Positions 42,172-49,244 of a DNA stretch of 64,000 bases are shown piece after piece. The DNA is taken from NCBI GenBank assembly GCA_016235585.1, contig JACRJY010000157.1, positions 31,398 to 95,397 on the forward strand, in the 5' to 3' direction. The notes under the pieces are model-generated. The model saw only the letters and a list, made by a program, of their open reading frames with translations, searched no databases and was not told the DNA's origin. The first letter of the stretch is position 1; each line of letters opens with the position of its first letter. This DNA comes from Verrucomicrobiota bacterium (GTDB lineage: Bacteria > Verrucomicrobiota > Verrucomicrobiia > Limisphaerales > JACRJY01). Position numbers and translations under genes: made by a program.

Positions 42172-42768
42172 GTGAATTCGGAACCCTCCCCGCCCGCGCC
42201 CGTCCGCCGCCGCGTGGCGCCGCCGCGCGGCTGGCGCGCCGAGGTGGACTACGTGCTCATCACGCAGACGCAGCTCGCCCGGCGCGTGCGCGAACTGTCG
42301 CGCGAGATTGAGCGCGACTTCACGGGGCGCGACCTCGTCATCGTCTCGCTGCTCAACGGCACGGTGATGTTTCTCGCGGATCTCATCCGCCACCTCTCGC
42401 TGCCGTTGCGGCTGGATTTCATGGGCGTGTCCAGCTACGGCGGCGGCACGACCTCGCGCGAGCTCGTCTTCACCAAGGAACTGCGCCTCGAAGTGCGCGG
42501 GCGCGACGTGCTGCTCGTGGACGACATCCTCGACACCGGCAAGACGCTCCAGACCGTGCTTGCCAAGCTGCGCGAGCTGCAGCCGCGCGAAATCAAAACC
42601 TGCGTGCTGCTCGACAAGCCCTCGCGCCGCGTGGAAAACGTGCGGGCCGACTACGCCGGCTTTGAGGTTCCCGACCTTTTCGTCATCGGCTACGGGCTGG
42701 ACTACGCGGAGCGCTACCGCAACCTGCCGTTCGTCGGCGTGCTCAAGCCGGAGATTTATCAGCACTGA
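42172..42768 (+). CDS. hpt: Hypoxanthine phosphoribosyltransferase
   Basis: 198 residues from GTG 42172. PRTase motifs: VSLLNGTVMFLADLIR, the active-site loop region MGVSSYGGGTTSRELV, the PRPP motif VLLVDDILDTGKTLQ, and VPDLFVIGYGLDYAERYRNLPF. Salvages hypoxanthine and guanine. The ORF track extension upstream to 42112 is the end of the previous gene plus the junction repeat. Confidence 0.93.
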   Translation: MNSEPSPPAPVRRRVAPPRGWRAEVDYVLITQTQLARRVRELSREIERDFTGRDLVIVSLLNGTVMFLADLIRHLSLPLRLDFMGVSSYGGGTTSRELVFTKELRLEVRGRDVLLVDDILDTGKTLQTVLAKLRELQPREIKTCVLLDKPSRRVENVRADYAGFEVPDLFVIGYGLDYAERYRNLPFVGVLKPEIYQH

Positions 42769-42777
42769 AACGCTGTC

Positions 42778-43023
42778 ATGCGAATCCGCACCCAATTCTT
42801 CTCCTACTTCAAGGAACTCACCGGCTGCGCGGAAACCACCGTCGAGCTGCCGGCGGACAGCACGATTGCCGCCCTGCTGGAGCAGTTGCACGTGCGCTTT
42901 CCCCGGATGAAGCCGATGCAGAACTCCACGCTCATCGCCGTGGGGGTGGAATACCAGCCGCGCGATTACGTGCTGCGCGACGGCGACGAAGTCTCGCTTT
43001 TCCCGCCAGTGCAGGGCGGGTGA
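42778..43023 (+). CDS. moaD: MoaD/ThiS-family sulfur carrier
   Basis: 81 residues. Ubiquitin-like fold pattern: FFSYFKELTGCAETTVELP, VAVGVEYQPRDYVLRDGDEVSLFPPVQGG, ending in the diglycine that is adenylated and thiocarboxylated. It would serve as small subunit of molybdopterin synthase or as another sulfur donor. No moaE or other moa gene is adjacent, so the assignment to molybdopterin is from the family only. It lies 9 bp after hpt. Confidence 0.88.
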   Translation: MRIRTQFFSYFKELTGCAETTVELPADSTIAALLEQLHVRFPRMKPMQNSTLIAVGVEYQPRDYVLRDGDEVSLFPPVQGG

Positions 43024-43069
43024 GATTGCCGGCGCGAAACCGCGCGATAAAACCTCCCGGCCTCCCGCC

Positions 43070-44335
43070 CTACTTCTTCCCGAGGCAATAAACCGCGCGC
43101 TCCGAGCGGAGGAACATCTGGCCGTCGGAAACCGCCGGGCTGCCGTTGAAGGCGCTCGCGTCCAGCGGCGGGTTGTTGGCCAGCAGCTTGAACTCCGGCT
43201 GCGCCGCGACGATGAACGCGCCGCGGTTGCGCGTGACGAAGCAGAGCTGGTTTCCCACCAGCACGGGCGAGGCGTAAATCTTGTCGGGCTTGGGCTGGAG
43301 CGGCTGTTCCCACACAACTTCGCCGCTCGCCGCCTTCACGCAATAGAGCACGGCGCGGCTGTCGTTCGCGAAGTAGAGATGGCCGTCGTGATAGACGGGC
43401 GAGGAGACGTTCGAGCCTTTGTTGAGCCGCCAGACGACGTGCGTGGTAGTCACGTCGCCGTGCCCGCCCGCGCGCACGGCCATGGCCTGCCCCGCCGGAT
43501 GGCCGAGCAGATAGATGACGCCCTGATGCGCCACGATGCTCGGGCACAATTCGGCGGCGGCGATGGCGCGGCAGTTCCACAGCTCCTGTCCGGTCGAAGG
43601 ATTGAATGCGCGCAGCCGGCCTTGCAGAGCGACGACGAGTTCCGGCTCCGCGCCGCCGGCGTTCACGAGCGCCGGGGTGTTCCACGCGCGCGCGAGGCCG
43701 CTCACCTTCCAGACAACCTGGCCGGTGTTTTTCCGCAGGGCAAAGAGCGTGTCGCTCTCCATCGCGGCGTTCACGATGACGAGGTCTTTGTAGAGGATGG
43801 GCGACGCGCCAGTGCCCCAGTCGTGATGGTTCGTGCCGACGTTCGCCTGCCAGAGCTTCTTGCCGTCGCGGGTGAAGGCGAACACGCCGGACTTGCCGAG
43901 GAAGAAGAAGACGTTCGTGCCGTCGCTCACCGGCGTGCTGGAGGCGTAGCCGTGCTGCGGCAGATACGGCCCTTGATACGGCGTGTCGGGCGCGGGATCG
44001 GGCACGGGAATGTTCCAGAGAATCCGGCCATCGCGGCGGTCGAGGCAGAGCGCGTGTCGCTTGAGCGCGGTCATCTCGCCCGGCTGCTCCCGATTCAGGC
44101 CGTAGCCGCTCCAGCAGGTGACGAACACGCGCCCCGCGCTGACGATGGGGCTGGACGAGCCGGGGCCGGGCAGGTCGGTTTTCCACGCGATGTTTTCCGT
44201 CGCGCTCCAGCGCAGCGGAACCTGGGTTTCGGTCACGCGGCCATCGGCGGACGGCCCGCGAAAGCGCGGCCAGTCGCCGGCGGAAGCGGCGGAGACAGCG
44301 AGAAAGAGGAACGAGAGGAAAGATCGGTTTTTCAT
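43070..44335 (-). CDS. Secreted PQQ-like beta-propeller protein
   Basis: 421 residues with signal peptide (MKNRSFLSFLFLAVSAASA). Repeated blades DWPRFRGPSADG, SSPIVSAGRVFVTCW, LCLDRRDGRILWNIPV, VFAFTRDGKKLWQANVG, LFALRKNTGQVVWKV, LRAFNPSTGQELWNC and LYCVKAASGEVVWEQ mark the PQQ-binding-like eight-bladed propeller. No PQQ-dehydrogenase catalytic Asp/Cys pair is evident, so it is more likely a structural or BamB-like outer-membrane-associated family common in Planctomycetes/Verrucomicrobiota. Confidence 0.88.
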   Translation of the reverse strand: MKNRSFLSFLFLAVSAASAGDWPRFRGPSADGRVTETQVPLRWSATENIAWKTDLPGPGSSSPIVSAGRVFVTCWSGYGLNREQPGEMTALKRHALCLDRRDGRILWNIPVPDPAPDTPYQGPYLPQHGYASSTPVSDGTNVFFFLGKSGVFAFTRDGKKLWQANVGTNHHDWGTGASPILYKDLVIVNAAMESDTLFALRKNTGQVVWKVSGLARAWNTPALVNAGGAEPELVVALQGRLRAFNPSTGQELWNCRAIAAAELCPSIVAHQGVIYLLGHPAGQAMAVRAGGHGDVTTTHVVWRLNKGSNVSSPVYHDGHLYFANDSRAVLYCVKAASGEVVWEQPLQPKPDKIYASPVLVGNQLCFVTRNRGAFIVAAQPEFKLLANNPPLDASAFNGSPAVSDGQMFLRSERAVYCLGKK

Positions 44336-44494
44336 ACGGGTGGCGTTGGTTGAAGTGCTACTCGGCGGCAAACGGTCTGTCAACCAATCGCGCGTTCTCT
44401 TCATGCAGTTCAGTCGCCTGTTGCTTCCGATTCGCGCCTTTGTCATCTTCTCCGCCGGATGAAGAGCGCTCTTCCCGCAGCCTCCTCCTGAACC

Positions 44495-47083
44495 ATGGCC
44501 GCAATTCTTTCCCCGCCGCCGCGCGTGAGCGTGGACGGCAAGTGCTTCCGCCTCGGCGAAAAAAAGTTTTTCGCCAGGGGCGTGACCTACGGCCCGTTCG
44601 CGCCGAACCAGAGCGGCGAACCGTTCGCGTCGCCGGAGCGGACGGCGCAGGACTTCGCGCTCGTCCGTGAACTCGGTGCGAATGTGCTGCGCGTTTATTA
44701 CACGCCGCCACGCTGGTTTCTCGACCTCGCCCTCGCGCATGAACTCAAGGTCATGGTGGACGTGCCGTGGAGCAAGCAGCTCTGCTTCCTCGACGATTAC
44801 AAGCTGCGGCTCGAAGCCCTCGATGCGGTGCGCGCTGCGGCGAAGGCGTGCGCGGGGCACCCGGCCATCTTCGCCATCAGCGTGGTGAACGAGATTCCGG
44901 CGGACATCGTGCGCTGGAGCGGCGCGGAGCGCGTGGCGGAGTTCATTGACGACCTCGTGGACGCGGTGAAGGCGGTGGACGCGGACTGCCTCTGCACATT
45001 CGCGAGCTTCCCGCCGACGGAGTTTCTCCAGCCGCAGAACATTGATTTCGTCTGCTTCAACGTCTATCTGCACCAGCAGCGTCCGCTGGAAAACTACCTC
45101 GCCCGCCTGCAGATGATGGCGGACACCAAGCCGCTGATGCTCGGCGAATTCGGCATTGATTCCATCCGCGAGGGCGAGGTGGCGAAGTGCGAGATTCTGC
45201 GCTGGCAAATCGAGACGGTCAGCCGTGCCGGACTGGCGGGCACGATTATCTACAGCTTCACCGACGACTGGTTCAAGGACGGCTGGCAGATCGAGGACTG
45301 GGCGTTCGGTCTCACGACGCGTGACCGGCAGCGGAAAGATTCATTCCGCGCGGTGAAGGAGGCGTTCGCCGTCGCACCGTATTTTCCGCTCAAGCAATCG
45401 CCGAAAGTCTCCGTCGTCGTCGCCAATTACAACGGCGCGCGCACGCTCAAGACCTGCTTCGACTCGCTCGGCAAACTCAATTATCCCGACTACGAAGTCG
45501 TCTTCGTGGACGACGGTTCGACCGACGCCTCGATGCAGATCGCGTCGCTCTATCCGAACATCCGCATCTTCCAGCACGCGAAAAACCAGGGCCTCTCCGT
45601 CGCGCGCAACACCGGCATCGCGGCGAGCGCCGGCGAAATCGTCGCGTTCACCGACTCCGACTGCCGCGCGGACGAGGACTGGCTTTATTATCTCGTCGGC
45701 GATTTGATCAACAGCCGCTTCACCGGCATCGGCGGGCACAATTTTCTTCCGCCGGAAGATTCCCCCGTCGCCGCCGCCGTGATGGTTTCGCCCGGCGGCC
45801 CGGCGCACGTGATGTTGAACGACCGCCTCGCCGAGCACATTCCCGGCTGCAACATGGCTTTCTACAAATGGGCGCTCGACGAAATCGGCGGCTTCGATCC
45901 CATCTACCGCAAGGCCGGCGACGACGTGGATGTCTGCTGGCGTTTGCAGCAGCGCGGCTACCGCATCGGCTTCAGTCACGCGGGCTTCGTGTGGCACTAC
46001 CGGCGCTCGACGGTGAAGGCGTATCTCAAGCAGCAGCAGGGCTACGGCGAGGCCGAGGCGCTGCTCGTGCGGAAGCACCCCGAATACTTCAACACGCTCG
46101 GCAGCAGCATCTGGCAGGGGCGCATCTACACGCCCGCCAAGCTCGGCGTCGTCACGCGCCGGCCCATCATCTACCACGGCGTGTTTGGCAGCGGGCTGTT
46201 TCAATCCATCTATCGCGCGGAGCCGTCGCTCGGCTTGATGCTGCTGACGAGCCTCGAATACTACGTCCTCGTCCTGCTGCCGCTGCTCGTGCTGGGAACG
46301 GTGTTCACGTTCCTGCTGCCCGTGGGAATGGCGAGCGTGCTCGTCTCGCTCGGCTTGTGCGTGCTGGCGGCGGCGCAGGCGGAGTTGCCGAAGAAGAAAC
46401 GCCGCCGCTGGTCGCGCCCGCTGATTGCGCTGCTGTTCTTCCTCCAGCCCATCGCGCGCGGCTGGGCGCGCTACCAGGGCCGGCTGCACCTGCGGCAGAC
46501 GCCGCTCTCCGCGCACGAGACGCTCGACACGCTCGACGAGAAAAACAAAAAGAAGAACTTCACCGAGCTGCAATACTGGTTTCGCGGCCCGGTCACGCGG
46601 ATGGATTTCCTCGCGCGCATCCTCGACGCGCTCGACAAGCAGGGCTGGCAGAGCAAAACCGACAGCGGCTGGAACGAGTTCGACGTGGAAATCCACGGCA
46701 GCCGCTGGTGCCAGTTGCAGCTCGTGACCCTCGCGGAGTCGCATGGCGAAGGGAAACAGCTCTTCCGCTGCCGGCTCCGCACCGAGTGGAGCCTGCTCGC
46801 GCACGTCACGTTCTGGGCGGCGCTGGGATTTGAACTGCTGCTGGCCGGCACGGTGGGGCGTCTGGTGCCGTCGCTCTGGCTGCTGCTTTTCAGCCAGGTC
46901 GTTCTGCTCTGGTTTTTTCAGCGTGAACGCCGCAGTTTGGAACGCATCATCGGCGTGTTCCTTGACGGCGTTGCGAAGAAGATGAACTTCATCAAAATCG
47001 AGCCGGAACCGCTCCGGGCCAGGCGCGTCGTGGCACGGCGCGTTGACAAACCGCCCCCGCCGGACGCCGCCGCCAAGCCATAA
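44495..47083 (+). CDS. Glycoside hydrolase (GH2/GH5-like TIM barrel) fused to GT2 glycosyltransferase
   Basis: 862 residues. Residues about 10-300 form a TIM-barrel glycosidase: RGVTYGPFAPN, VLRVYYTPPRWFLD, acid/base Glu in FAISVVNEIPAD, nucleophile Glu in PLMLGEFGIDS. Residues about 305-560 are a GT-A family 2 domain: SVVVANYNGARTLKTCFDSL, VFVDDGSTDAS, FTDSDCRADEDW, GGFDPIYRKAGDDVDVCWRL. Three or more TM helices follow (EYYVLVLLPLLVLGTVFTFL onward). The fusion suggests synthesis and trimming or export of an extracellular polysaccharide at the membrane. Confidence 0.87.
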   Translation: MAAILSPPPRVSVDGKCFRLGEKKFFARGVTYGPFAPNQSGEPFASPERTAQDFALVRELGANVLRVYYTPPRWFLDLALAHELKVMVDVPWSKQLCFLDDYKLRLEALDAVRAAAKACAGHPAIFAISVVNEIPADIVRWSGAERVAEFIDDLVDAVKAVDADCLCTFASFPPTEFLQPQNIDFVCFNVYLHQQRPLENYLARLQMMADTKPLMLGEFGIDSIREGEVAKCEILRWQIETVSRAGLAGTIIYSFTDDWFKDGWQIEDWAFGLTTRDRQRKDSFRAVKEAFAVAPYFPLKQSPKVSVVVANYNGARTLKTCFDSLGKLNYPDYEVVFVDDGSTDASMQIASLYPNIRIFQHAKNQGLSVARNTGIAASAGEIVAFTDSDCRADEDWLYYLVGDLINSRFTGIGGHNFLPPEDSPVAAAVMVSPGGPAHVMLNDRLAEHIPGCNMAFYKWALDEIGGFDPIYRKAGDDVDVCWRLQQRGYRIGFSHAGFVWHYRRSTVKAYLKQQQGYGEAEALLVRKHPEYFNTLGSSIWQGRIYTPAKLGVVTRRPIIYHGVFGSGLFQSIYRAEPSLGLMLLTSLEYYVLVLLPLLVLGTVFTFLLPVGMASVLVSLGLCVLAAAQAELPKKKRRRWSRPLIALLFFLQPIARGWARYQGRLHLRQTPLSAHETLDTLDEKNKKKNFTELQYWFRGPVTRMDFLARILDALDKQGWQSKTDSGWNEFDVEIHGSRWCQLQLVTLAESHGEGKQLFRCRLRTEWSLLAHVTFWAALGFELLLAGTVGRLVPSLWLLLFSQVVLLWFFQRERRSLERIIGVFLDGVAKKMNFIKIEPEPLRARRVVARRVDKPPPPDAAAKP

Positions 47084-47311
47084 CGCTTCGCGGCGCACCC
47101 GGTTTAATCCCCCCGCATTTTTCCCCTTGCCAGCTTCGGACGGCAGGCGTAGAAAATTCCCAATCGCCCGCAGAAGAACGCCTTTAAGGAAGGTGCATAC
47201 GGGCGGGAAATCCGTAACAATGAAACCATGGCCCGCGCCGATCACAGTCGCGCTGATTTTTCCCGCGCCGACATAGACGACATGGTGCCGCCAAACAGGA
47301 GGAAAAAAACC

Positions 47312-48022
47312 ATGCCCCGTTATTCCGTCAACAAGACTGCCGCCTACGCCCGCAGCGTGGGCAGCCTCTTCACCCGCAACTAGGCCGCGCTCCTCGCCAA
47401 GGGCTACAATGCCACCGACGACATCGCCGCGCTCACCGCCGGGGCCGACGCCCTGTCCGTGACCGACGAAGTCCAGGAGCACGCCAAGTCCGCGCAGACC
47501 GACGCCACCGCCGACATCGAGGCCGCCGCCCGCGCCGCCTACACCCTCGCCAGCAACGCCCTCACCACCGGCAGCGGCTTCCTCGGCAAGACCGGCAGCG
47601 AGGCCGACGAGGCCCGCCGCCTTCGCGCCGGGGTTTCCAAGCAGGGCAACCCCGCGCAGGTCGCCGCCTTCGTCACCAGCGTCATCGCCTACCTCAACAA
47701 CCACAAGCCCGCGCTCCTTGCCAAGCATTACGACCCCACCGCCAAAATCGCCGAACTCACCCCGCTGACCACCAGCCTCACCACCGGCAAGGGCGACCAG
47801 GAATCCAAGAAAGGCGCGCGCGGCGACGCCACCACCGCCATTGATGATGCCACCGACGCGCTCTTCAACTCGGCCAACGACCAGCTCGAAGCCGCCATCG
47901 GCCTTTACGACCCGGACAGCGAGTTTGTGAAGGAAGCCCGGCGCATCCGCCTCGCGCTGCGCGGCCCGGAAGGCGGCGGCACAACCCCGCCGCCCGCGCC
48001 CCCGGCCCCGCCCAACCCGTGA
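47312..48022 (+). pseudogene. Hypothetical gene interrupted by an in-frame amber codon
   Basis: A strong RBS (CAGGAGGAAAAAAA) precedes ATG 47312: MPRYSVNKTAAYARSVGSLF TRN, then TAG at 47381, after which the same frame stays open to TGA 48020 with coherent Ala/Asp/Glu-rich helical sequence (AALLAKGYNATDDIAALTAG; LFNSANDQLEAAIGLYDPDS; VKEARRIRLALRG) and a Pro-rich tail. The ORF track shows only the part from GTG 47459. A CAG-to-TAG change is the simplest cause; read-through or sequencing error are alternatives. Family not recognised. Confidence 0.75.
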
Positions 48023-48039
48023 ACCTGAATTTCAAAATC

Positions 48040-48205
48040 AGTGGGGAGCACACCCGCCCCCGGGTGTGGCGGGATGCGCCCCCGCATCCCGCTCTTTTGC
48101 GGCGAACCGGGATGCAGAAAACTCCGCCGGATTTCGTGCCCCGCCGGTTTTCCGCGAGGGCGCGGAAAACAGCACGCGAGGCGCGTGCGCTCCCCGTTCC
48201 ATTTC
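48040..48205. repeat. Dispersed element related to 38216-38405
   Basis: Bounded by GTGGGGAGCACAC on the left and GTGCGCTCCCCG on the right. Contains TTTTCCGC-GAGGGC-GCGGAAAAC followed by AGCACGCGAGGCGCGTGCGC, matching GTTTTCGGC-GGGAC-GCCGAAAAC followed by AGCGGGCGAGACGCCACGCG in the 38-kb element. Also contains GGGATGCGCCCCCGCATCCC. Confidence 0.7.
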
Positions 48206-48222
48206 GGTTTCAAGCGCGCGGC

Positions 48223-48555
48223 ATGAACACGATGCCGCCATCCACGCCTCGTTGCGGAACCGTCCTCAACGCGTTGGGACGATTTCAAAACGCGCTGGGT
48301 CTTTTCCCTAACGTCCGGGAACATTTCCACCACGTCCGCCAACATCTCCATAACGTCTGCCGGAGTCTCCCGCCCGTCCGCCGAGGTTGCAAAAACGTCC
48401 GCCCAATCCTCGATAACTCCCGCCGAGGTCTCCACCACGTCCGCCGAGATTTCCATAACCACCGCCAAGGTCTAAAAAACGTTCGCCCAAGTCTCCATAA
48501 CGTCCGCCGATGTTTCAAAAACGTCCGCCAAAACCTCCCAAACACCATGAAATGA
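48223..48555 (+). CDS. Possible heptad-repeat ORF over a minisatellite
   Basis: A 110-residue plus-strand ORF (MNTMPPSTPRCGTVLNALGR...) whose body is about eleven 7-residue repeats of the form VR-x-x-L-(H/K)-N, for example VRRDFHN, VRPSLHN, VRRCFKN, VRQNLPN. The repeat is 21 bp, so all frames remain fairly open; the minus strand encodes ADVVEMF-type heptads instead. Whether either is translated cannot be decided here. No RBS is clear. Confidence 0.4.
   Translation: MNTMPPSTPRCGTVLNALGRFQNALGLFPNVREHFHHVRQHLHNVCRSLPPVRRGCKNVRPILDNSRRGLHHVRRDFHNHRQGLKNVRPSLHNVRRCFKNVRQNLPNTMK
48295..48550. repeat. 21-bp minisatellite
   Basis: About eleven diverged copies of a 21-bp unit containing (A)ACGTCCGCC.A..TCT/TTCCA, for example AACGTCCGCCGAGATTTCC and AACGTCCGCCGATGTTTC. 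Units vary by substitution with almost no indels, so the period is held at 21 bp over some 230 bp. Confidence 0.85.
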
Positions 48556-48615
48556 GGAATTTACGCCATTTCCAATCCCCTAGACGCCAGACGCCATCCC
48601 CCATCCCCTAATCCT

Positions 48616-49071
48616 ATGTCTTTCGACCCCACCTGGCCTCAATACGGCGATGAACTGACCTCCGTGCGCCTGCGCGAGCAATGGAACAGCCTCGACCAGA
48701 AAATCGCCAGCCAGCCGCCCGGCCCCCAAGGCCTGAAAGGCGACAAGGGCGATAAAGGAGACAAAGGCGACCCCGGCGAACCCGGCGGCCCGCCGGGGCC
48801 ACAGGGCGACCCCGGCCCGCAAGGGGAACAAGGCCCGGCGGGCGACCCCGGTGGCCCGCAAGGCCCACAGGGGGAACCGGGGCCGCAAGGCGACAAAGGC
48901 GACCCCGGCGACGTGAGCAGCCAGCAACTCGACGATGCGATTGCCACTACCGCAAACAACCCCAGCGGCATCGGCCCCTACGGCGGCGATTTCAGCGACC
49001 CGCCCACGCAACAGGAAATGCGCGACTTCCGCGATTATATGGAGACGCTGCGGCAGGCGCTTATGCGATGA
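48616..49071 (+). CDS. Collagen-like repeat protein
   Basis: 151 residues. A short N-terminal segment ([20 protein letters not shown]) precedes about 20 Gly-x-y triplets (residues 33-95; [20 protein letters not shown] onward), then a C-terminal helical trimerisation-like segment ending [12 protein letters not shown]. Such proteins are found in phage tail fibres and bacterial surface filaments. The N-terminus (STRFP-like, [12 protein letters not shown]) is phage-tail-fibre-like. No other phage structural gene is nearby. Confidence 0.85.
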   Translation: MSFDPTWPQYGDELTSVRLREQWNSLDQKIASQPPGPQGLKGDKGDKGDKGDPGEPGGPPGPQGDPGPQGEQGPAGDPGGPQGPQGEPGPQGDKGDPGDVSSQQLDDAIATTANNPSGIGPYGGDFSDPPTQQEMRDFRDYMETLRQALMR

Positions 49072-49164
49072 ATTGTGCAAAAGAACAAAGCCATCGAGAA
49101 AGCAGGGAACGGGGAATAACCTGTCAATAAATCACACTTGATTTCCTTGAAGCGAAGCCCATCA

Positions 49165-49192
49165 TTGCCGCCCCTTTCCTTAAAAAAGGGCA
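49165..49192. terminator. Possible terminator after the collagen-like gene
   Basis: GCCCCTTTCC-TTAAA-AAAGGGC forms a short hairpin about 100 bp downstream of the collagen-like gene and upstream of the AT-rich gene. The following sequence (ATCAAATGG) is not T-rich, so this is tentative. Confidence 0.35.
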
Positions 49193-49215
49193 TCAAATGG
49201 CAGGCAACCAAATGG

Positions 49216-49244
49216 CCAACCGATCTAACCGCTGTCGCGGTTGG
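49216..49244 (+). promoter_or_regulatory. Inverted repeat over the upstream start of the cyclase-like gene
   Basis: CCAACCG (49216-49222) and CGGTTGG (49238-49244) form a 7-bp stem with a 15-nt loop that includes the TTG start proposed by the ORF track. It could be an operator or a translation-control hairpin, or it may argue that the real start is ATG 49283. Confidence 0.4.

Noticed and set aside
43070-44335. A PQQ-dependent alcohol dehydrogenase
   Set aside because: Propeller blades are clear but the protein is short and no catalytic residues of the dehydrogenase family are evident.
47141-47311. A riboswitch or structured RNA before the amber-containing gene
   Set aside because: Some GC-rich pairing is possible but no known riboswitch core could be recognised; only the strong RBS is supported.
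45341-47728. 795-aa minus-strand ORF
   Set aside because: Antisense shadow of the glycosidase-GT2 gene.
48295-48550. The 21-bp repeat array as a CRISPR array
   Set aside because: Units are contiguous and diverged with no unique spacers, and no cas genes are present.
48616-49071. A prophage region
   Set aside because: The collagen-like protein alone resembles tail-fibre material; no capsid, terminase, portal or lysis genes are nearby.
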